In this document: positions 14,668 to 22,941 of the stretch, piece by piece
How positions within the stretch are numbered: position 1 is the stretch's first letter
How the letters are laid out: every line of letters begins with the position of its first letter
Assembly: GCF_016862555.1 (NCBI RefSeq)
Contig: NZ_BONE01000086.1
Coordinates: 1-34,160, forward strand
Reading direction: 5' to 3'
DNA length: 34,160 nt
From: Asanoa siamensis
GTDB lineage: Bacteria; Actinomycetota; Actinomycetes; Mycobacteriales; Micromonosporaceae
Position numbers and translations under genes: made by a program
Notes under the pieces: model-generated
Database searches by the model: none
Told to the model about the DNA's origin: nothing
What the model saw: the letters and a program-made list of their open reading frames with translations, nothing else

Positions 14668-16614
14668 ATGACCACCCCTGCCCGCGACCCCCGCCCGGCG
14701 CGGACACCCCATCCCAGACCGGCTGCCGAAACCGGCGGCCCACGCGGCCTACGCGCTGCGATCACCCGGCTGGCTCAGAGCGGCGAGTTTCGTAGCCGCA
14801 GCCGGTCTGCCGGCGTTGCCCAGTCGGCTCCGAGCGGCGCGTCTCGTGGCCGCGGCCGGACTGCCGGCGTTGCCCATCGGGCTCCGAGTGGCGACTCCCG
14901 TAGCCACCGGTCTTCGGGCGTTGTTCGCCTGGCCCTGGTCGCGGTGGCCGCGACCCTCGCGGCTCCGCTGGTCGTGGCGCCGCCCGCCGCGGCCGACGCG
15001 GCGCTGCGCGTGCACGCCGCCGCGCGCGGCAAGTTCATCGGCTACGCGGCCGCCACCGGCCCGTTGGCCAACGAAGCCGCGTACCGCACCATCGCTGCCT
15101 CGGAGTTCAACCAGGTCACCGCCGAGAACGCGATGAAGTGGGACGCGACCGAGCCGTCGGACGGCAACTACACCTTCGCCGGCGCGGACCAGGTGGTCGC
15201 GTTCGCGACCGCCAACAACCAGCAGGTGCACGGGCACACGCTGGTGTGGCACAGCCAGACGCCCAGCTGGGTGCAGGGCCTGTCCGCCAGCGCGATGCGC
15301 ACGGCGATGCAGGACCACATCGCCACCGTGGCCGGCCGCTACGCCGACAACCCCGCCCTCGTGTCGTGGGACGTCGTCAACGAGGTGTTCGACGACAACG
15401 GCAACATGCGCACCAGCTTCTGGTACAACACCCTCGGCCAGTCGTACATCGCCGACGCGTTCCGCTACGCCCGCGCCGCCGACAGCAACGCGCGGCTGTG
15501 CATCAACGACTACAACGTCGAGGGCATCAACGCGAAGAGCACCGCCATGTACAACCTGGTGCGCCAGCTCCGCGCCGACGGCGTGCCGGTGGACTGTGTC
15601 GGATTCCAGGGTCACCTCGCTATCCAGTACGGCTTCCCGTCGCAGGTGCAGCAGAACCTCGAGCGGTTCGCCGCGCTCGGGGTCCAGGTGCGGATCACCG
15701 AGCTCGACATCCGCATGCAGATGCCGCGGGACAGTGCCAAGGACACCACCCAGGCCACCTACTACCGCAACGTCGTGCAGGCCTGCCTGGCCGTCACGGC
15801 GTGCGCCGGCATCACCATCTGGGGCTTCACCGACAAGTACTCGTGGGTGCCCGACGTCTTCTCCGGCGAGGGCGCGGCGCTGCCGTGGGACGCGAACTAC
15901 TCGCCGAAGCCGGCGTACACCGCGATCCACGACGCCCTCGACGACGGCTCCGGTCCGGGACCGGACCCGGACACCACGCCACCGACCACGCCGGGGACGC
16001 CGGTCGCGTCGGGGGTGACCTCGTCGGGTGTTTCGCTGTCATGGACGCCCTCCTCGGATGCCGTGGGTGTGACGGGGTATGACGTGTTGCGGGCGACCGG
16101 CGCGAGCGGCGGCACGTTCGCGGTGGTCGGCACGCCGACCTCGGCGTCCTTCGTGGACAGCGGTCTGACCGCGTCGACCACGTACCGCTATCAGGTCCGC
16201 GCCCGTGACGCCGCCGGCAACGTCTCGCCGGCGTCGTCGGCGGTCTCCGTGACCACGACCACCGGTGGTGGCGGTCCAGGCCCGTCGTCCTCGTGCCGTG
16301 TCGCCTACACGATCAGCCCCTGGGGCGGATCGTCGGGCTTCACGGCGGGTGTGGTGCTCACCAACACGGGTACCTCCGCTCTCTCCAACTGGACACTCGC
16401 TTTCTCCCTGCCGTCGGGCCAGCGGATCACGCCGCCGGGCTGGTCGGCGACGTGGTCCCAGTCGGGCCAGGCGGTGACAGCGGCCCCGCTGTCGTGGAAC
16501 TCCACGCTCCCGGCGGGTGGTTCGACGACGATCGGCTTCAACGGCACCCACACGGGTGGCACCGGTGAGCCGACCGCCTTCACTGTCGGCGGTTCGTCCT
16601 GCACGGTCGTCTGA
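14668..16614 (+). CDS. Secreted endo-1,4-beta-xylanase, GH10-FnIII-CBM2
   Basis: 648 aa from the ATG at 14668, with GAGGAGG 9 nt upstream. It hydrolyses internal beta-1,4 bonds of xylan outside the cell. Domains: an unusual 84-residue basic N-terminus with a repeated 18-residue unit; a Sec hydrophobic core at about 85-101 with cleavage near AAADA (107-111); GH10 barrel about 115-445, acid/base Glu239 in WDVVNEV and nucleophile Glu345 in ITELDIRM; a Pro/Thr/Asp linker; fibronectin type III about 460-545; and a C-terminal CBM2 about 555-648 starting SSSCRVAY and ending SSCTVV, with conserved Trp residues and a terminal Cys pair. CBM2 modules bind cellulose or xylan. A CebR/CelR-like box overlaps the promoter and a hairpin follows the stop codon. 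Confidence 0.95.
   Translation: MTTPARDPRPARTPHPRPAAETGGPRGLRAAITRLAQSGEFRSRSRSAGVAQSAPSGASRGRGRTAGVAHRAPSGDSRSHRSSGVVRLALVAVAATLAAPLVVAPPAAADAALRVHAAARGKFIGYAAATGPLANEAAYRTIAASEFNQVTAENAMKWDATEPSDGNYTFAGADQVVAFATANNQQVHGHTLVWHSQTPSWVQGLSASAMRTAMQDHIATVAGRYADNPALVSWDVVNEVFDDNGNMRTSFWYNTLGQSYIADAFRYARAADSNARLCINDYNVEGINAKSTAMYNLVRQLRADGVPVDCVGFQGHLAIQYGFPSQVQQNLERFAALGVQVRITELDIRMQMPRDSAKDTTQATYYRNVVQACLAVTACAGITIWGFTDKYSWVPDVFSGEGAALPWDANYSPKPAYTAIHDALDDGSGPGPDPDTTPPTTPGTPVASGVTSSGVSLSWTPSSDAVGVTGYDVLRATGASGGTFAVVGTPTSASFVDSGLTASTTYRYQVRARDAAGNVSPASSAVSVTTTTGGGGPGPSSSCRVAYTISPWGGSSGFTAGVVLTNTGTSALSNWTLAFSLPSGQRITPPGWSATWSQSGQAVTAAPLSWNSTLPAGGSTTIGFNGTHTGGTGEPTAFTVGGSSCTVV
14767..14925 (+). 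repeat. 54-bp tandem repeat before the xylanase signal peptide
   Basis: Three imperfect copies: 14767-14820 (54 bp), 14821-14874 (54 bp) and 14875-14925 (51 bp, more diverged). They encode an 18-residue unit rich in Ser, Arg and Gly with the core (S/T)AGVA. The frame is kept in all copies. Confidence 0.8.
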
Positions 16615-16639
16615 CCTGTCCCGGTCTCCTCTCTGATGC

Positions 16640-16666
16640 GGCGGTCCGCCCTGGCGGCGGACCGCC
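16640..16666 (+). terminator. Hairpin terminator after the xylanase gene
   Basis: Perfect 11-bp arms GGCGGTCCGCC (16640-16650) and GGCGGACCGCC (16656-16666) with a 5-nt loop, 26 nt after the stop codon. There is no T-run. Confidence 0.7.
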
Positions 16667-17034
16667 GCGCCGCATCTCGTCACCCCCTTCCGAGGCCGGC
16701 CCGCCCGCTCGACACGCGTGGTCCCGCGGGTGGCACGAACTCGCGCGCGTGCCGTCGGAGGTGCGCGGGCGAGCGACCTCCTCGGTGGCTCTGCTTCTCC
16801 GCCGCCCCCTCAGCGGCATCTTCCGGTCGGCCGGATCCACGAGCCGTTGGGTGCTCGCTGCGTGATCCGGTGCGGTGCGAGCGCGAACGTATCGAGCTGC
16901 GACTCGACGTCGGAAGCCGCGTTTTTCCAGCCACACAACGGTTTCCGGGAAACCGCGCATCTCGATATCGATTCGTGACGCGGCGGAACGCCGTACTCCC
17001 GGAATGGGACGGTGCGAGTGTCGGTGGGGCGCGC
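16667..17034. other. Intergenic region without a recognised gene
   Basis: About 370 nt between the xylanase terminator and the next gene. No open frame with a start signal and plausible protein sequence was seen on either strand. The palindrome TCGATATCGA near 16965-16980 is a small AT-richer island. The upstream in-frame extension of the next gene reads as Arg/Pro-rich low complexity and is treated as non-coding. Confidence 0.45.
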
Positions 17035-17040
17035 GATGAT
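17035..17040 (+). promoter_or_regulatory. Possible -10 hexamer for a leaderless mRNA
   Basis: GATGAT, 6 nt before the GTG at 17047. The -35 region is not convincing. Confidence 0.3.
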
Positions 17041-17046
17041 GTGCCC

Positions 17047-18501
17047 GTGACTGAACCGAGCGGCGTGATCTTTCCGCCCACCGCCACCGGCACCGGTGTG
17101 ACCTCGTCGCTGGGACGGGCGGTGGTCGCCGACGCGCTGCGCGCCGTCGACCCGATCGGCGCGGCGGCGGCACAGCGCGAGACCGACTGGCGCCGCGGTT
17201 ACCTCGTCCATTTCCGGCGTCTGGTCGAGGCTGGTCTCGGCGACGGTGACGCGGCGCGCCGGATCGCCACCGACGGGCTGGCGTCGGTGGGCGAGCGCAT
17301 GCGGTTCCGCACGGCTGACGGCGCGGTCGAGCCCCTGTCGGCCGCGCTGAAGGGCCCGGTCGAGCCGCTGACGACCGTGACCGTCGGTGGGCAGGGCCGG
17401 GTCGACAAGGAGCTCACGCTGCCCTACCGGGGCGAGCGACTACGCGGCGACGGCATCAAGCGCCGGCTCGACGCGTGGCTGGCGGCCGGCATCATCGAGC
17501 CGTCCTGCGCCGAGGCGGTCCGGGCGGTGCAGGCCAACCCCGACTGGCTCGACCTCGGCGGCACGACGGTCGTGGCGTTGGGCGCCGGCGCCGAGATGGG
17601 CCCGGTGCCGTCACTGCTGCGCTGGGGCAACCCGGTCGCCGCGGTCGACCTGGCCCGCCCCGCGCTGTGGTCGCGGCTGTTGGAGACGGCCACCAGGTAC
17701 GGGGGCCGCCTGCACGTCCCGGCCGCCGAGGGCGACGGCGACCTCGCCGCCCGGGCGGGCGCCGACCTGCTGCACGGCGTCGCGTCCGTCGCGGGCTGGC
17801 TCGACGGGTTCGACGGCCGGCTGGTGCTGGGCAACTACGTCTACGCCGACGGCGCGATCAACGTGCGGCTCAGCAGCGCGGTCGACGCCCTGACCGGTCA
17901 CGTGTGCCAGGCGCGCCCCGACACGGCGCTGGCGTTCCTGGCGACGCCGACCGACGTGTTCGCGGTGCCCGGCGAGGCGGTGGCACACGCCGAGCAGGCC
18001 TACGGCGAGCCGGCCGGGGTGACCCGACTACGCCGGCCGCTGCGGCTGCTCTCCGGCGGGCGGCTGCTGCGGCGCAACTACGCGCCGGGCGACGACCCGG
18101 GCATCTGCGACTCGCTGGTGGCGCAGCAGGGCCCGAACTACGCGCTCTCGAAACGCGTCCACCGCTGGCGGGCGACGGTGGCCAGGGCCGAGGGCGTGAC
18201 CGTCAGCATGAACGTCGCGCCACCGACCCGCACCCGGTCGGTGGTCAAGAACCGCGCGCTCGCGGCGGCCTACGCGGGCGCCCACCGCTTCGGCGTGGAG
18301 GTCTTCGAACCGGCGACGAGCAACACGCTGATGGCCGCGCTCCTGGTCCACGACCTGCACAACCCGCCGCGCCCGGCGGCCGAGGTGTGGCACGAGGAGG
18401 CGCAGCACGCGGCCCACGGCGGCCTGTGGCGCTGCGCCTACGCACCACGCAGCGCCCTGGGCATCGCCGCCCTACTGGGCTGGGGGGCGGCCCGAGGCTG
18501 A
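17047..18501 (+). CDS. Conserved-looking protein of unknown function
   Basis: 484 aa from a GTG at 17047; the true start could be another in-frame GTG such as 17041. I do not recognise the family. The sequence reads as a real soluble protein with mixed composition and no signal peptide or membrane helix. Visible features are a glycine-rich VVALGAGAEMGP turn (about 175-186) followed by NPVAAVDLARP, which resembles a Rossmann nucleotide- or SAM-binding entry with an acidic residue at the second strand. Later segments are LVLGNYVYADGAINVRLSSAVDAL and a basic VAPPTRTRSVVKNRALA. The C-terminus has a His-rich WHEEAQHAAHGGLW stretch. An enzyme using a dinucleotide or SAM is a guess from the glycine motif only. 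No operon partner. Confidence 0.75.
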   Translation: MTEPSGVIFPPTATGTGVTSSLGRAVVADALRAVDPIGAAAAQRETDWRRGYLVHFRRLVEAGLGDGDAARRIATDGLASVGERMRFRTADGAVEPLSAALKGPVEPLTTVTVGGQGRVDKELTLPYRGERLRGDGIKRRLDAWLAAGIIEPSCAEAVRAVQANPDWLDLGGTTVVALGAGAEMGPVPSLLRWGNPVAAVDLARPALWSRLLETATRYGGRLHVPAAEGDGDLAARAGADLLHGVASVAGWLDGFDGRLVLGNYVYADGAINVRLSSAVDALTGHVCQARPDTALAFLATPTDVFAVPGEAVAHAEQAYGEPAGVTRLRRPLRLLSGGRLLRRNYAPGDDPGICDSLVAQQGPNYALSKRVHRWRATVARAEGVTVSMNVAPPTRTRSVVKNRALAAAYAGAHRFGVEVFEPATSNTLMAALLVHDLHNPPRPAAEVWHEEAQHAAHGGLWRCAYAPRSALGIAALLGWGAARG

Positions 18502-18559
18502 GGTAAGGGGGTTTGTAGGGAGCTGCGGACTTGCGTCTGCGTGGCGCGTAGCGCAGCGC
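18429..18559. repeat. Long imperfect inverted repeat spanning the gene end
   Basis: The arm 18429-18455 (inside the 3' end of the unknown gene) and the arm 18533-18559 (non-coding) are complementary at about 25 of 27 positions, allowing one-base bulges and a mismatch, around a 77-nt loop. The start of the right arm reads GCGTCTGCGTGGCGCG. It could be a terminator-like structure or an inverted fragment of the coding sequence. Confidence 0.55.
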
Positions 18560-19087
18560 ATCGCCGCCTCGTGGGGTTGGGCGCGAGGCGGAGGTGGGGC
18601 TGAGCGTCGCCGCAGTGCGGGATTTTGGCGTGCGGCGCGCGGCTGAGACGAGGCCGGGCCCAGCAGGCGTCGCGCCAGCGCAGTGGTGGTGGGGCATCGT
18701 CGCGCTCGATCGGCGTGCGGCCTGCGGCTCCAGTGGGGCCGGAGGTTGGTGCGCGGGTGTGGTGTTGCGCCGGCCCGACGCGATGGGCGGGGCATCGGCG
18801 CCCTGTTCGACCGCGGTGCGGCGCGCGGCTGCTTGATGCGGGGCTCGTAGGCAGCGGTGGTGCCGCGCTTGCGTGACGCGCAGCGTGTGATCTTGCCCCG
18901 CTGGATGCGGCGCGAGGCTGAGGTGTGGCCGGCTTGCGGCGTCGCACCGCCTCCGTACGCCCGCCTGACCCTGCCGCCTCCAGGGTGGGTAGCTGAACTC
19001 GCACGTGCGGGTCGGCACGGTGATCACCGCGACGCAGTGCGGCGCGTCTGACGTCGCCGTGCTCCCAGCTCGATCGGACCCCGCCAT
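18502..19087. other. Degenerate repetitive non-coding region
   Basis: About 590 nt with no supported gene. A degenerate core resembling GTGCGGCGCGCGGCT recurs near 18629, 18713, 18815, 18904 and 19036, at spacings of roughly 84-131 nt. Between the second and third copies a longer stretch starting GGGCATCG is also shared. Open frames on both strands are Arg/Ala/Pro-rich low complexity. It may be a decayed repeat family or the relic of a gene. Confidence 0.5.
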
Positions 19088-19117
19088 CCATCATCCTAGG
19101 ACGCTCTACGGGGTGTG
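19088..19117 (+). repeat. 30-bp TCCTAGGA element, copy 1
   Basis: CCATCATCCTAGGACG followed by 14 nt ending GGGGTGTG. It matches a second element at 33575-33604 at 27 of 30 positions with no gap. It contains the perfect palindrome TCCTAGGA. It ends 48 nt before the start codon of the 2H phosphoesterase gene, upstream of that gene's predicted -35 box, which suggests an activator or other protein site. Confidence 0.65.
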
Positions 19118-19130
19118 GCGCCGCGGGTTC

Positions 19131-19159
19131 TTGATCTAGGGCTCCGCGGCACCAACAAT
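19131..19159 (+). promoter_or_regulatory. Leaderless promoter of the 2H phosphoesterase gene
   Basis: -35 TTGATC (19131-19136), 17-nt spacer, -10 AACAAT (19154-19159), 6 nt to the GTG at 19166. Confidence 0.5.
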
Positions 19160-19165
19160 GTCCGC

Positions 19166-19693
19166 GTGGAAGGGATCGAGACCGCGCTGATCGTGCCCGT
19201 GCCCGAGGCCGAGCCCGTCGTAGCGCGACACCGCGAGCGCTTCGACCAGGCCGCCCGCTGGGGAGTGCCGGCGCACGTCACCGCGCTCTACCCGTTCGTC
19301 CCACCCGCCGCGGTCACCGACGACGTCCTTGCCGCCGTCCGCGCCACCGTCGCGAACACGCCGCGCTTCACCGTCGAGTTCGCCGAGGTCAGATGGTTCG
19401 GCGAGCACGTCGCCTGGCTCGCCCCGACGCCCGACCAGCCCTTCCGCGCACTCACCGAGGCGCTCTGGGCACGTTTCCCCGACCAGCCGCCCTACCGCGG
19501 CGAGTTCGCGGACGTCGTACCCCATCTGACCATCGGGCACGACGTGCCCGTCAGCGACCTGCAAGCAGCCGCCGACGCGGTCACCGCCCGCCTGCCGCTC
19601 ACCGCCACGCCGGCCGAGGTCTGGCTCATGGTCGGCGCCCCCGAACCGGACTCGTGGCACACCGCGGCACGGTTCGCGTTCGGTGACGGATAA
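19166..19693 (+). CDS. 2'-5' RNA ligase / 2H phosphoesterase superfamily protein
   Basis: 175 aa from the GTG at 19166, chosen because a promoter ends 6 nt upstream and the protein then opens with the first beta-strand (EGIETALIVPVPEAEP). The two signature motifs are H-V-T at 37-39 (PAHVTALYPFVPP) and H-L-T at 120-122 (VPHLTIGHD), spaced as in the family. 2H proteins act on 2',3'-cyclic phosphates or 2'-5' linkages of RNA or small nucleotides; the substrate here is unknown. It lies 62 nt upstream of kdpD on the same strand. The 30-bp TCCTAGGA element precedes its promoter. Confidence 0.88.
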   Translation: MEGIETALIVPVPEAEPVVARHRERFDQAARWGVPAHVTALYPFVPPAAVTDDVLAAVRATVANTPRFTVEFAEVRWFGEHVAWLAPTPDQPFRALTEALWARFPDQPPYRGEFADVVPHLTIGHDVPVSDLQAAADAVTARLPLTATPAEVWLMVGAPEPDSWHTAARFAFGDG

Positions 19694-19744
19694 CGCGTAG
19701 CGATAGTGTCAAGATCGGCCCTCATGGTGCGGGCGGCGCGCGAG

Positions 19745-19750
19745 TATGGA
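19745..19750 (+). promoter_or_regulatory. Possible -10 hexamer before kdpD
   Basis: TATGGA, 5 nt before the ATG at 19756. TAGTGT near 19705 is an alternative for a transcript with a short leader. No Shine-Dalgarno sequence is seen. Confidence 0.3.
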
Positions 19751-19755
19751 ACGCG

Positions 19756-22700
19756 ATGGCTCGTGGACAACTTCGGATCTATCTCGGCGCCGCGCCCGGT
19801 GTCGGGAAGACGTTCGCCATGCTCGAGGAGGCGCAGCGGCGGGCCGGGCGGGGTACGGACCTCGTCATCGGGTTCCTGGAGACGCACGGGCGGCCGCACA
19901 CCGCGGCCATGCTCGACGATCTCGAGGTCGTGCCGCGGCGGGAGATGAGCTACCGCGGCGCCCGGTTCACCGAGATGGACGTCGACGCCATCCTCGCCCG
20001 CAACCCCCAGGTCGCGGTCGTCGACGAGCTCGCCCACACCAACGTCCCCGGCACCCGCAACGAGAAGCGCTGGCAGGACATCCAGGAGCTGCTCGACGCC
20101 GGCATCACCGTGCTGAGCACCGTCAACATCCAGCACCTCGAGTCGCTCAACGATGTCGTCGAGCAGATCACCGGCGTGGTGCAGCGCGAACGGGTGCCGG
20201 ACAGCGTCGTACGCGGCGCCGACCAGGTCGAGCTCGTCGACATGACGCCCGAGGCGCTGCGGCGGCGGATGGTGCACGGCAACGTGTACCCGGCGGAGAA
20301 GATCGACGCGGCGCTGGGCAACTACTTCCGGGTCGGCAACCTGACCGCGCTGCGCGAGCTGGCCCTGCTCTGGCTGGCGGACAAGGTCGACGAGCAGCTC
20401 GACCGGTACCGCGAGGAACACGGCATCGGCACCACCTGGGAGGCCCGCGAGCGCGTGGTCGTCGCGCTGACCGGCGGGCGCGAGGGTGAGACCCTCATCC
20501 GCCGCGCCGCCCGCATCGCCGCCCGCAGCAAGGGCGCCGACCTGCTCGCCGTGCACGTGTCGCGGTCGGACGGCCTCGTCGACGCCGACCCCGCCCTGCT
20601 TTCCCGCCAGCGACTGCTCGTGGAGAGCCTCGGCGGCACGTACCACCAGGTCGTCGGGGTCGACGTGCCGCGCGCCCTGCTGGACTTCGCCCGCGGTGTC
20701 AACGCCACGCAGCTCGTCCTCGGCGCGAGCCGGCGCGGCCGCGTCCAGCAGATCCTCTCCGCCGGCGTCGGCGTCACCACGACGGCGCAGTCCGGCCCGA
20801 TCGACGTACACCTGGTCACCCACGAGCAGGTCGGCGCCGGCCGCCGGAAGTTCCGGCGCGGCGACGCGGCCCTGTCCCGGAACCGGCGGATCGCCGGCTA
20901 CCTCGTCGCGCTGCTCGGGCTGCCCGCGCTGACCGCGATCCTGGTGCCGTTCACCGACGAGCTGTCGCTGGCCAGCGACATGATGCTCTTCCTGCTCTGG
21001 GTCGTGATCGTCGCGCTGGTCGGTGGTCGCTGGCCCGCGATCGCGACGGCCGTCGCCGGGTTCCTGCTGCTCAACTACTACTTCACGCCGCCGCTGCACA
21101 AGTTCACCGTCAACGAGACCGAGAACCTGCTCGCGCTCGCGGTGTTCGTGGTGGTGGCGATAGCGGTCAGCGCGGTCGTCGACACCGCCGCGACGCGTAC
21201 GCGGGAGGCGGCCGGAGCCAGTGCCGACGCACAGACCCTGGCAACCGTGGCAGGTAGCGTCCTGCGCGGCGTCCGACCGCTGGAGGCCCTCCTGCGCCAG
21301 CTGCGCGAGATGTTCGGCCTCGACTCGGTCACCCTGCTGGAGCGCGCGCCCGGCGCGGTCGACGTCCCGGACCGCCGCCGCGACCCGGCGGCCTGGCGCG
21401 TCGCCGCCGCGGACGGGACACCACCGAGCAACACCCCGGCCGAGGGGACGAGCGACGTGCCGATCGGCGACGACCTGGCCCTGGTGTTGCGGGGGAGCAC
21501 CCTCGAGGCGAGCGACCGCCGGATCGTGGAGGCGTTCGCGGCCCAGGCGGCGATCGCGCTGCGCCAGGAGCGCCTGGCCGAGCAGGCCGCCGAGGCGCTG
21601 CCGCTGGCCGAGGCCGACCGGATGCGCACGGCGCTGCTCGCGGCGGTCAGCCACGACCTGCGTACCCCGTTGGCTTCCGCGAAGGCCGCCGTGACGAGCC
21701 TGCGCAGCGACGAGGTCGAGTTCTCGGAGGAGGACCGCGACGAGCTGCTCTCCACCGCCGACGAGTCGCTCGACCGGCTGGGCCGCCTGGTGGCGAACCT
21801 GCTCGACATGAGCCGCCTGCAGGCCGGCGCCCTGGGCGTGCTGCCGTCCGCGCTGGCCGTCGAGGAGGCGGTGCCCCGCGCCCTGGACGAGCTCGGCGCC
21901 GCCGCCCGGCCGGTGGTGCTGCGGATCCCGGACGACCTGCCGCTCGTCCACGCGGACCCGGGCCTGCTGGAGCGGATCCTGGTCAACGTCATCGGCAACG
22001 CGTTGCGGTTCAGCCCGCCCGACCACCCACCGAAGATCACGGCGAGCGAGCACGGCGGCCAGGTCGAGGTACGCGTGATCGACCGCGGCCCGGGCATCCC
22101 CGACGCGGCCCGCGACCGCGTCTTCCAGCCGTTCCAACGCCTCGGCGACCACACCAACCACGAGGGCGTCGGCCTCGGCCTGGCGCTCTCCCGCGGCCTG
22201 GCCGAGGCGATGGGCGGCTCGCTGGCCCCCGAGACGACCCCGGGCGGCGGCCTGACGATGGTGCTGGCGCTGCAGTCGGCGGAGGCGGCGGTCGAACCGA
22301 CCGAGACCCGCGCGACGGAGCTGGCCGACCGCGCGATCCGCGAGCGCCTGCGCCGCTGGCCCCGCGACGCCCAGCTCACCACGCGCCTGGGCACCGCCGC
22401 ACCGGCGGACCTCGCGGTCGACGACCCGACCCCGGCGGACCGCGGCCCGGTCCCGGAGCCGGTGCACCCGTCACGCCTGGCGGAACGCGATGGACAAGAC
22501 GGGAAGAACGACGGCAGGGGTACGGACGGCAGGCGCCACAACCGCACGGACCCACCGTCACCGGGCGCCGGGGCGGGGTCGGGGTCGAAGCGCGCGGACC
22601 CCTCCGGGCGGGCGGACGAGGCACACAGCGAGGACGACGGCGGGCGCCTCAACCGCATGGACCCGCCTTCCCCGGGCGCCGACCCACGGCCGGGGTCGCG

Positions 22701-22941
22701 GCCCGCGGACCCCTCCGGCCAGACGCACGAGGCACACAGAGAGGACGACGGCATGCACGCGCACGGGCGGGACGCTCCCCGGCGCAGCCGGGGACTACGC
22801 AACGGCACGGGACCCGCGCTGGACCATCCGGGTCGCGACGGTCAGGACGGGGTCAGGGGAGACAACGCCCGGCCCGGCACGAGTGAAGGTGGTAGGGAAC
22901 AGGTGCGCGACGACGAGCCGCCGGCGGACGGTGCGTGGTGA
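19756..22941 (+). CDS. kdpD: KdpD-type sensor histidine kinase with a long repetitive C-terminal tail
   Basis: 1061 aa; actinobacterial KdpD is usually about 830-860 aa. Order: KdpD N-terminal domain with Walker A GAAPGVGKT (11-19) and Walker B-like VAVVDELAHTN near 85; universal-stress-type domain about 231-355; DUF4118 membrane helices about 376-477; GAF-like linker; HisKA with His633 in VSHDLRTPLAS; HATPase_c about 725-845 with NVIGNALRF, DRGPGIPD and GVGLGLALSRG. It senses potassium limitation or osmotic state and phosphorylates KdpE. Residues about 850-1061 are disordered, rich in Asp, Gly, Pro, Arg and His, with two 37-residue repeats, and use more GGA, CAA, AGG and GGT codons than the kinase part. 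Its stop codon overlaps the kdpE start (GTGA). No kdpFABC genes are nearby. Confidence 0.95.
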   Translation: MARGQLRIYLGAAPGVGKTFAMLEEAQRRAGRGTDLVIGFLETHGRPHTAAMLDDLEVVPRREMSYRGARFTEMDVDAILARNPQVAVVDELAHTNVPGTRNEKRWQDIQELLDAGITVLSTVNIQHLESLNDVVEQITGVVQRERVPDSVVRGADQVELVDMTPEALRRRMVHGNVYPAEKIDAALGNYFRVGNLTALRELALLWLADKVDEQLDRYREEHGIGTTWEARERVVVALTGGREGETLIRRAARIAARSKGADLLAVHVSRSDGLVDADPALLSRQRLLVESLGGTYHQVVGVDVPRALLDFARGVNATQLVLGASRRGRVQQILSAGVGVTTTAQSGPIDVHLVTHEQVGAGRRKFRRGDAALSRNRRIAGYLVALLGLPALTAILVPFTDELSLASDMMLFLLWVVIVALVGGRWPAIATAVAGFLLLNYYFTPPLHKFTVNETENLLALAVFVVVAIAVSAVVDTAATRTREAAGASADAQTLATVAGSVLRGVRPLEALLRQLREMFGLDSVTLLERAPGAVDVPDRRRDPAAWRVAAADGTPPSNTPAEGTSDVPIGDDLALVLRGSTLEASDRRIVEAFAAQAAIALRQERLAEQAAEALPLAEADRMRTALLAAVSHDLRTPLASAKAAVTSLRSDEVEFSEEDRDELLSTADESLDRLGRLVANLLDMSRLQAGALGVLPSALAVEEAVPRALDELGAAARPVVLRIPDDLPLVHADPGLLERILVNVIGNALRFSPPDHPPKITASEHGGQVEVRVIDRGPGIPDAARDRVFQPFQRLGDHTNHEGVGLGLALSRGLAEAMGGSLAPETTPGGGLTMVLALQSAEAAVEPTETRATELADRAIRERLRRWPRDAQLTTRLGTAAPADLAVDDPTPADRGPVPEPVHPSRLAERDGQDGKNDGRGTDGRRHNRTDPPSPGAGAGSGSKRADPSGRADEAHSEDDGGRLNRMDPPSPGADPRPGSRPADPSGQTHEAHREDDGMHAHGRDAPRRSRGLRNGTGPALDHPGRDGQDGVRGDNARPGTSEGGREQVRDDEPPADGAW
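22533..22754 (+). repeat. 111-nt in-frame tandem repeat in the kdpD tail
   Basis: Two copies, 22533-22643 and 22644-22754, encoding a 37-residue unit with the shared elements NR(T/M)DPPSPGA, ADPSG, EAH and EDDG. Divergence between the copies shows the duplication is not very recent. Confidence 0.8.

Noticed and set aside
16636-17046. Upstream extension of the unknown protein to 621 residues
   Set aside because: The added 137 residues are Arg/Pro/Ala-rich, cross the xylanase terminator, and lack a start signal; the GTG at 17047 with a -10-like hexamer fits better.
16680-17093. Minus-strand open frame of 137 codons
   Set aside because: Ser/Arg/Gly-rich, no family resemblance, no start signals, and it overlaps the start of a better-supported gene.
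18245-19087. Minus-strand open frames covering the repetitive region
   Set aside because: The products are low complexity (Pro/Ala/Arg/His), overlap a real gene on the other strand and lack start signals; the DNA is better described as degenerate repeats.
19492-22467. A 991-codon open frame on the minus strand opposite kdpD
   Set aside because: It is the antisense shadow of KdpD, with a low-complexity product and no recognisable domain.
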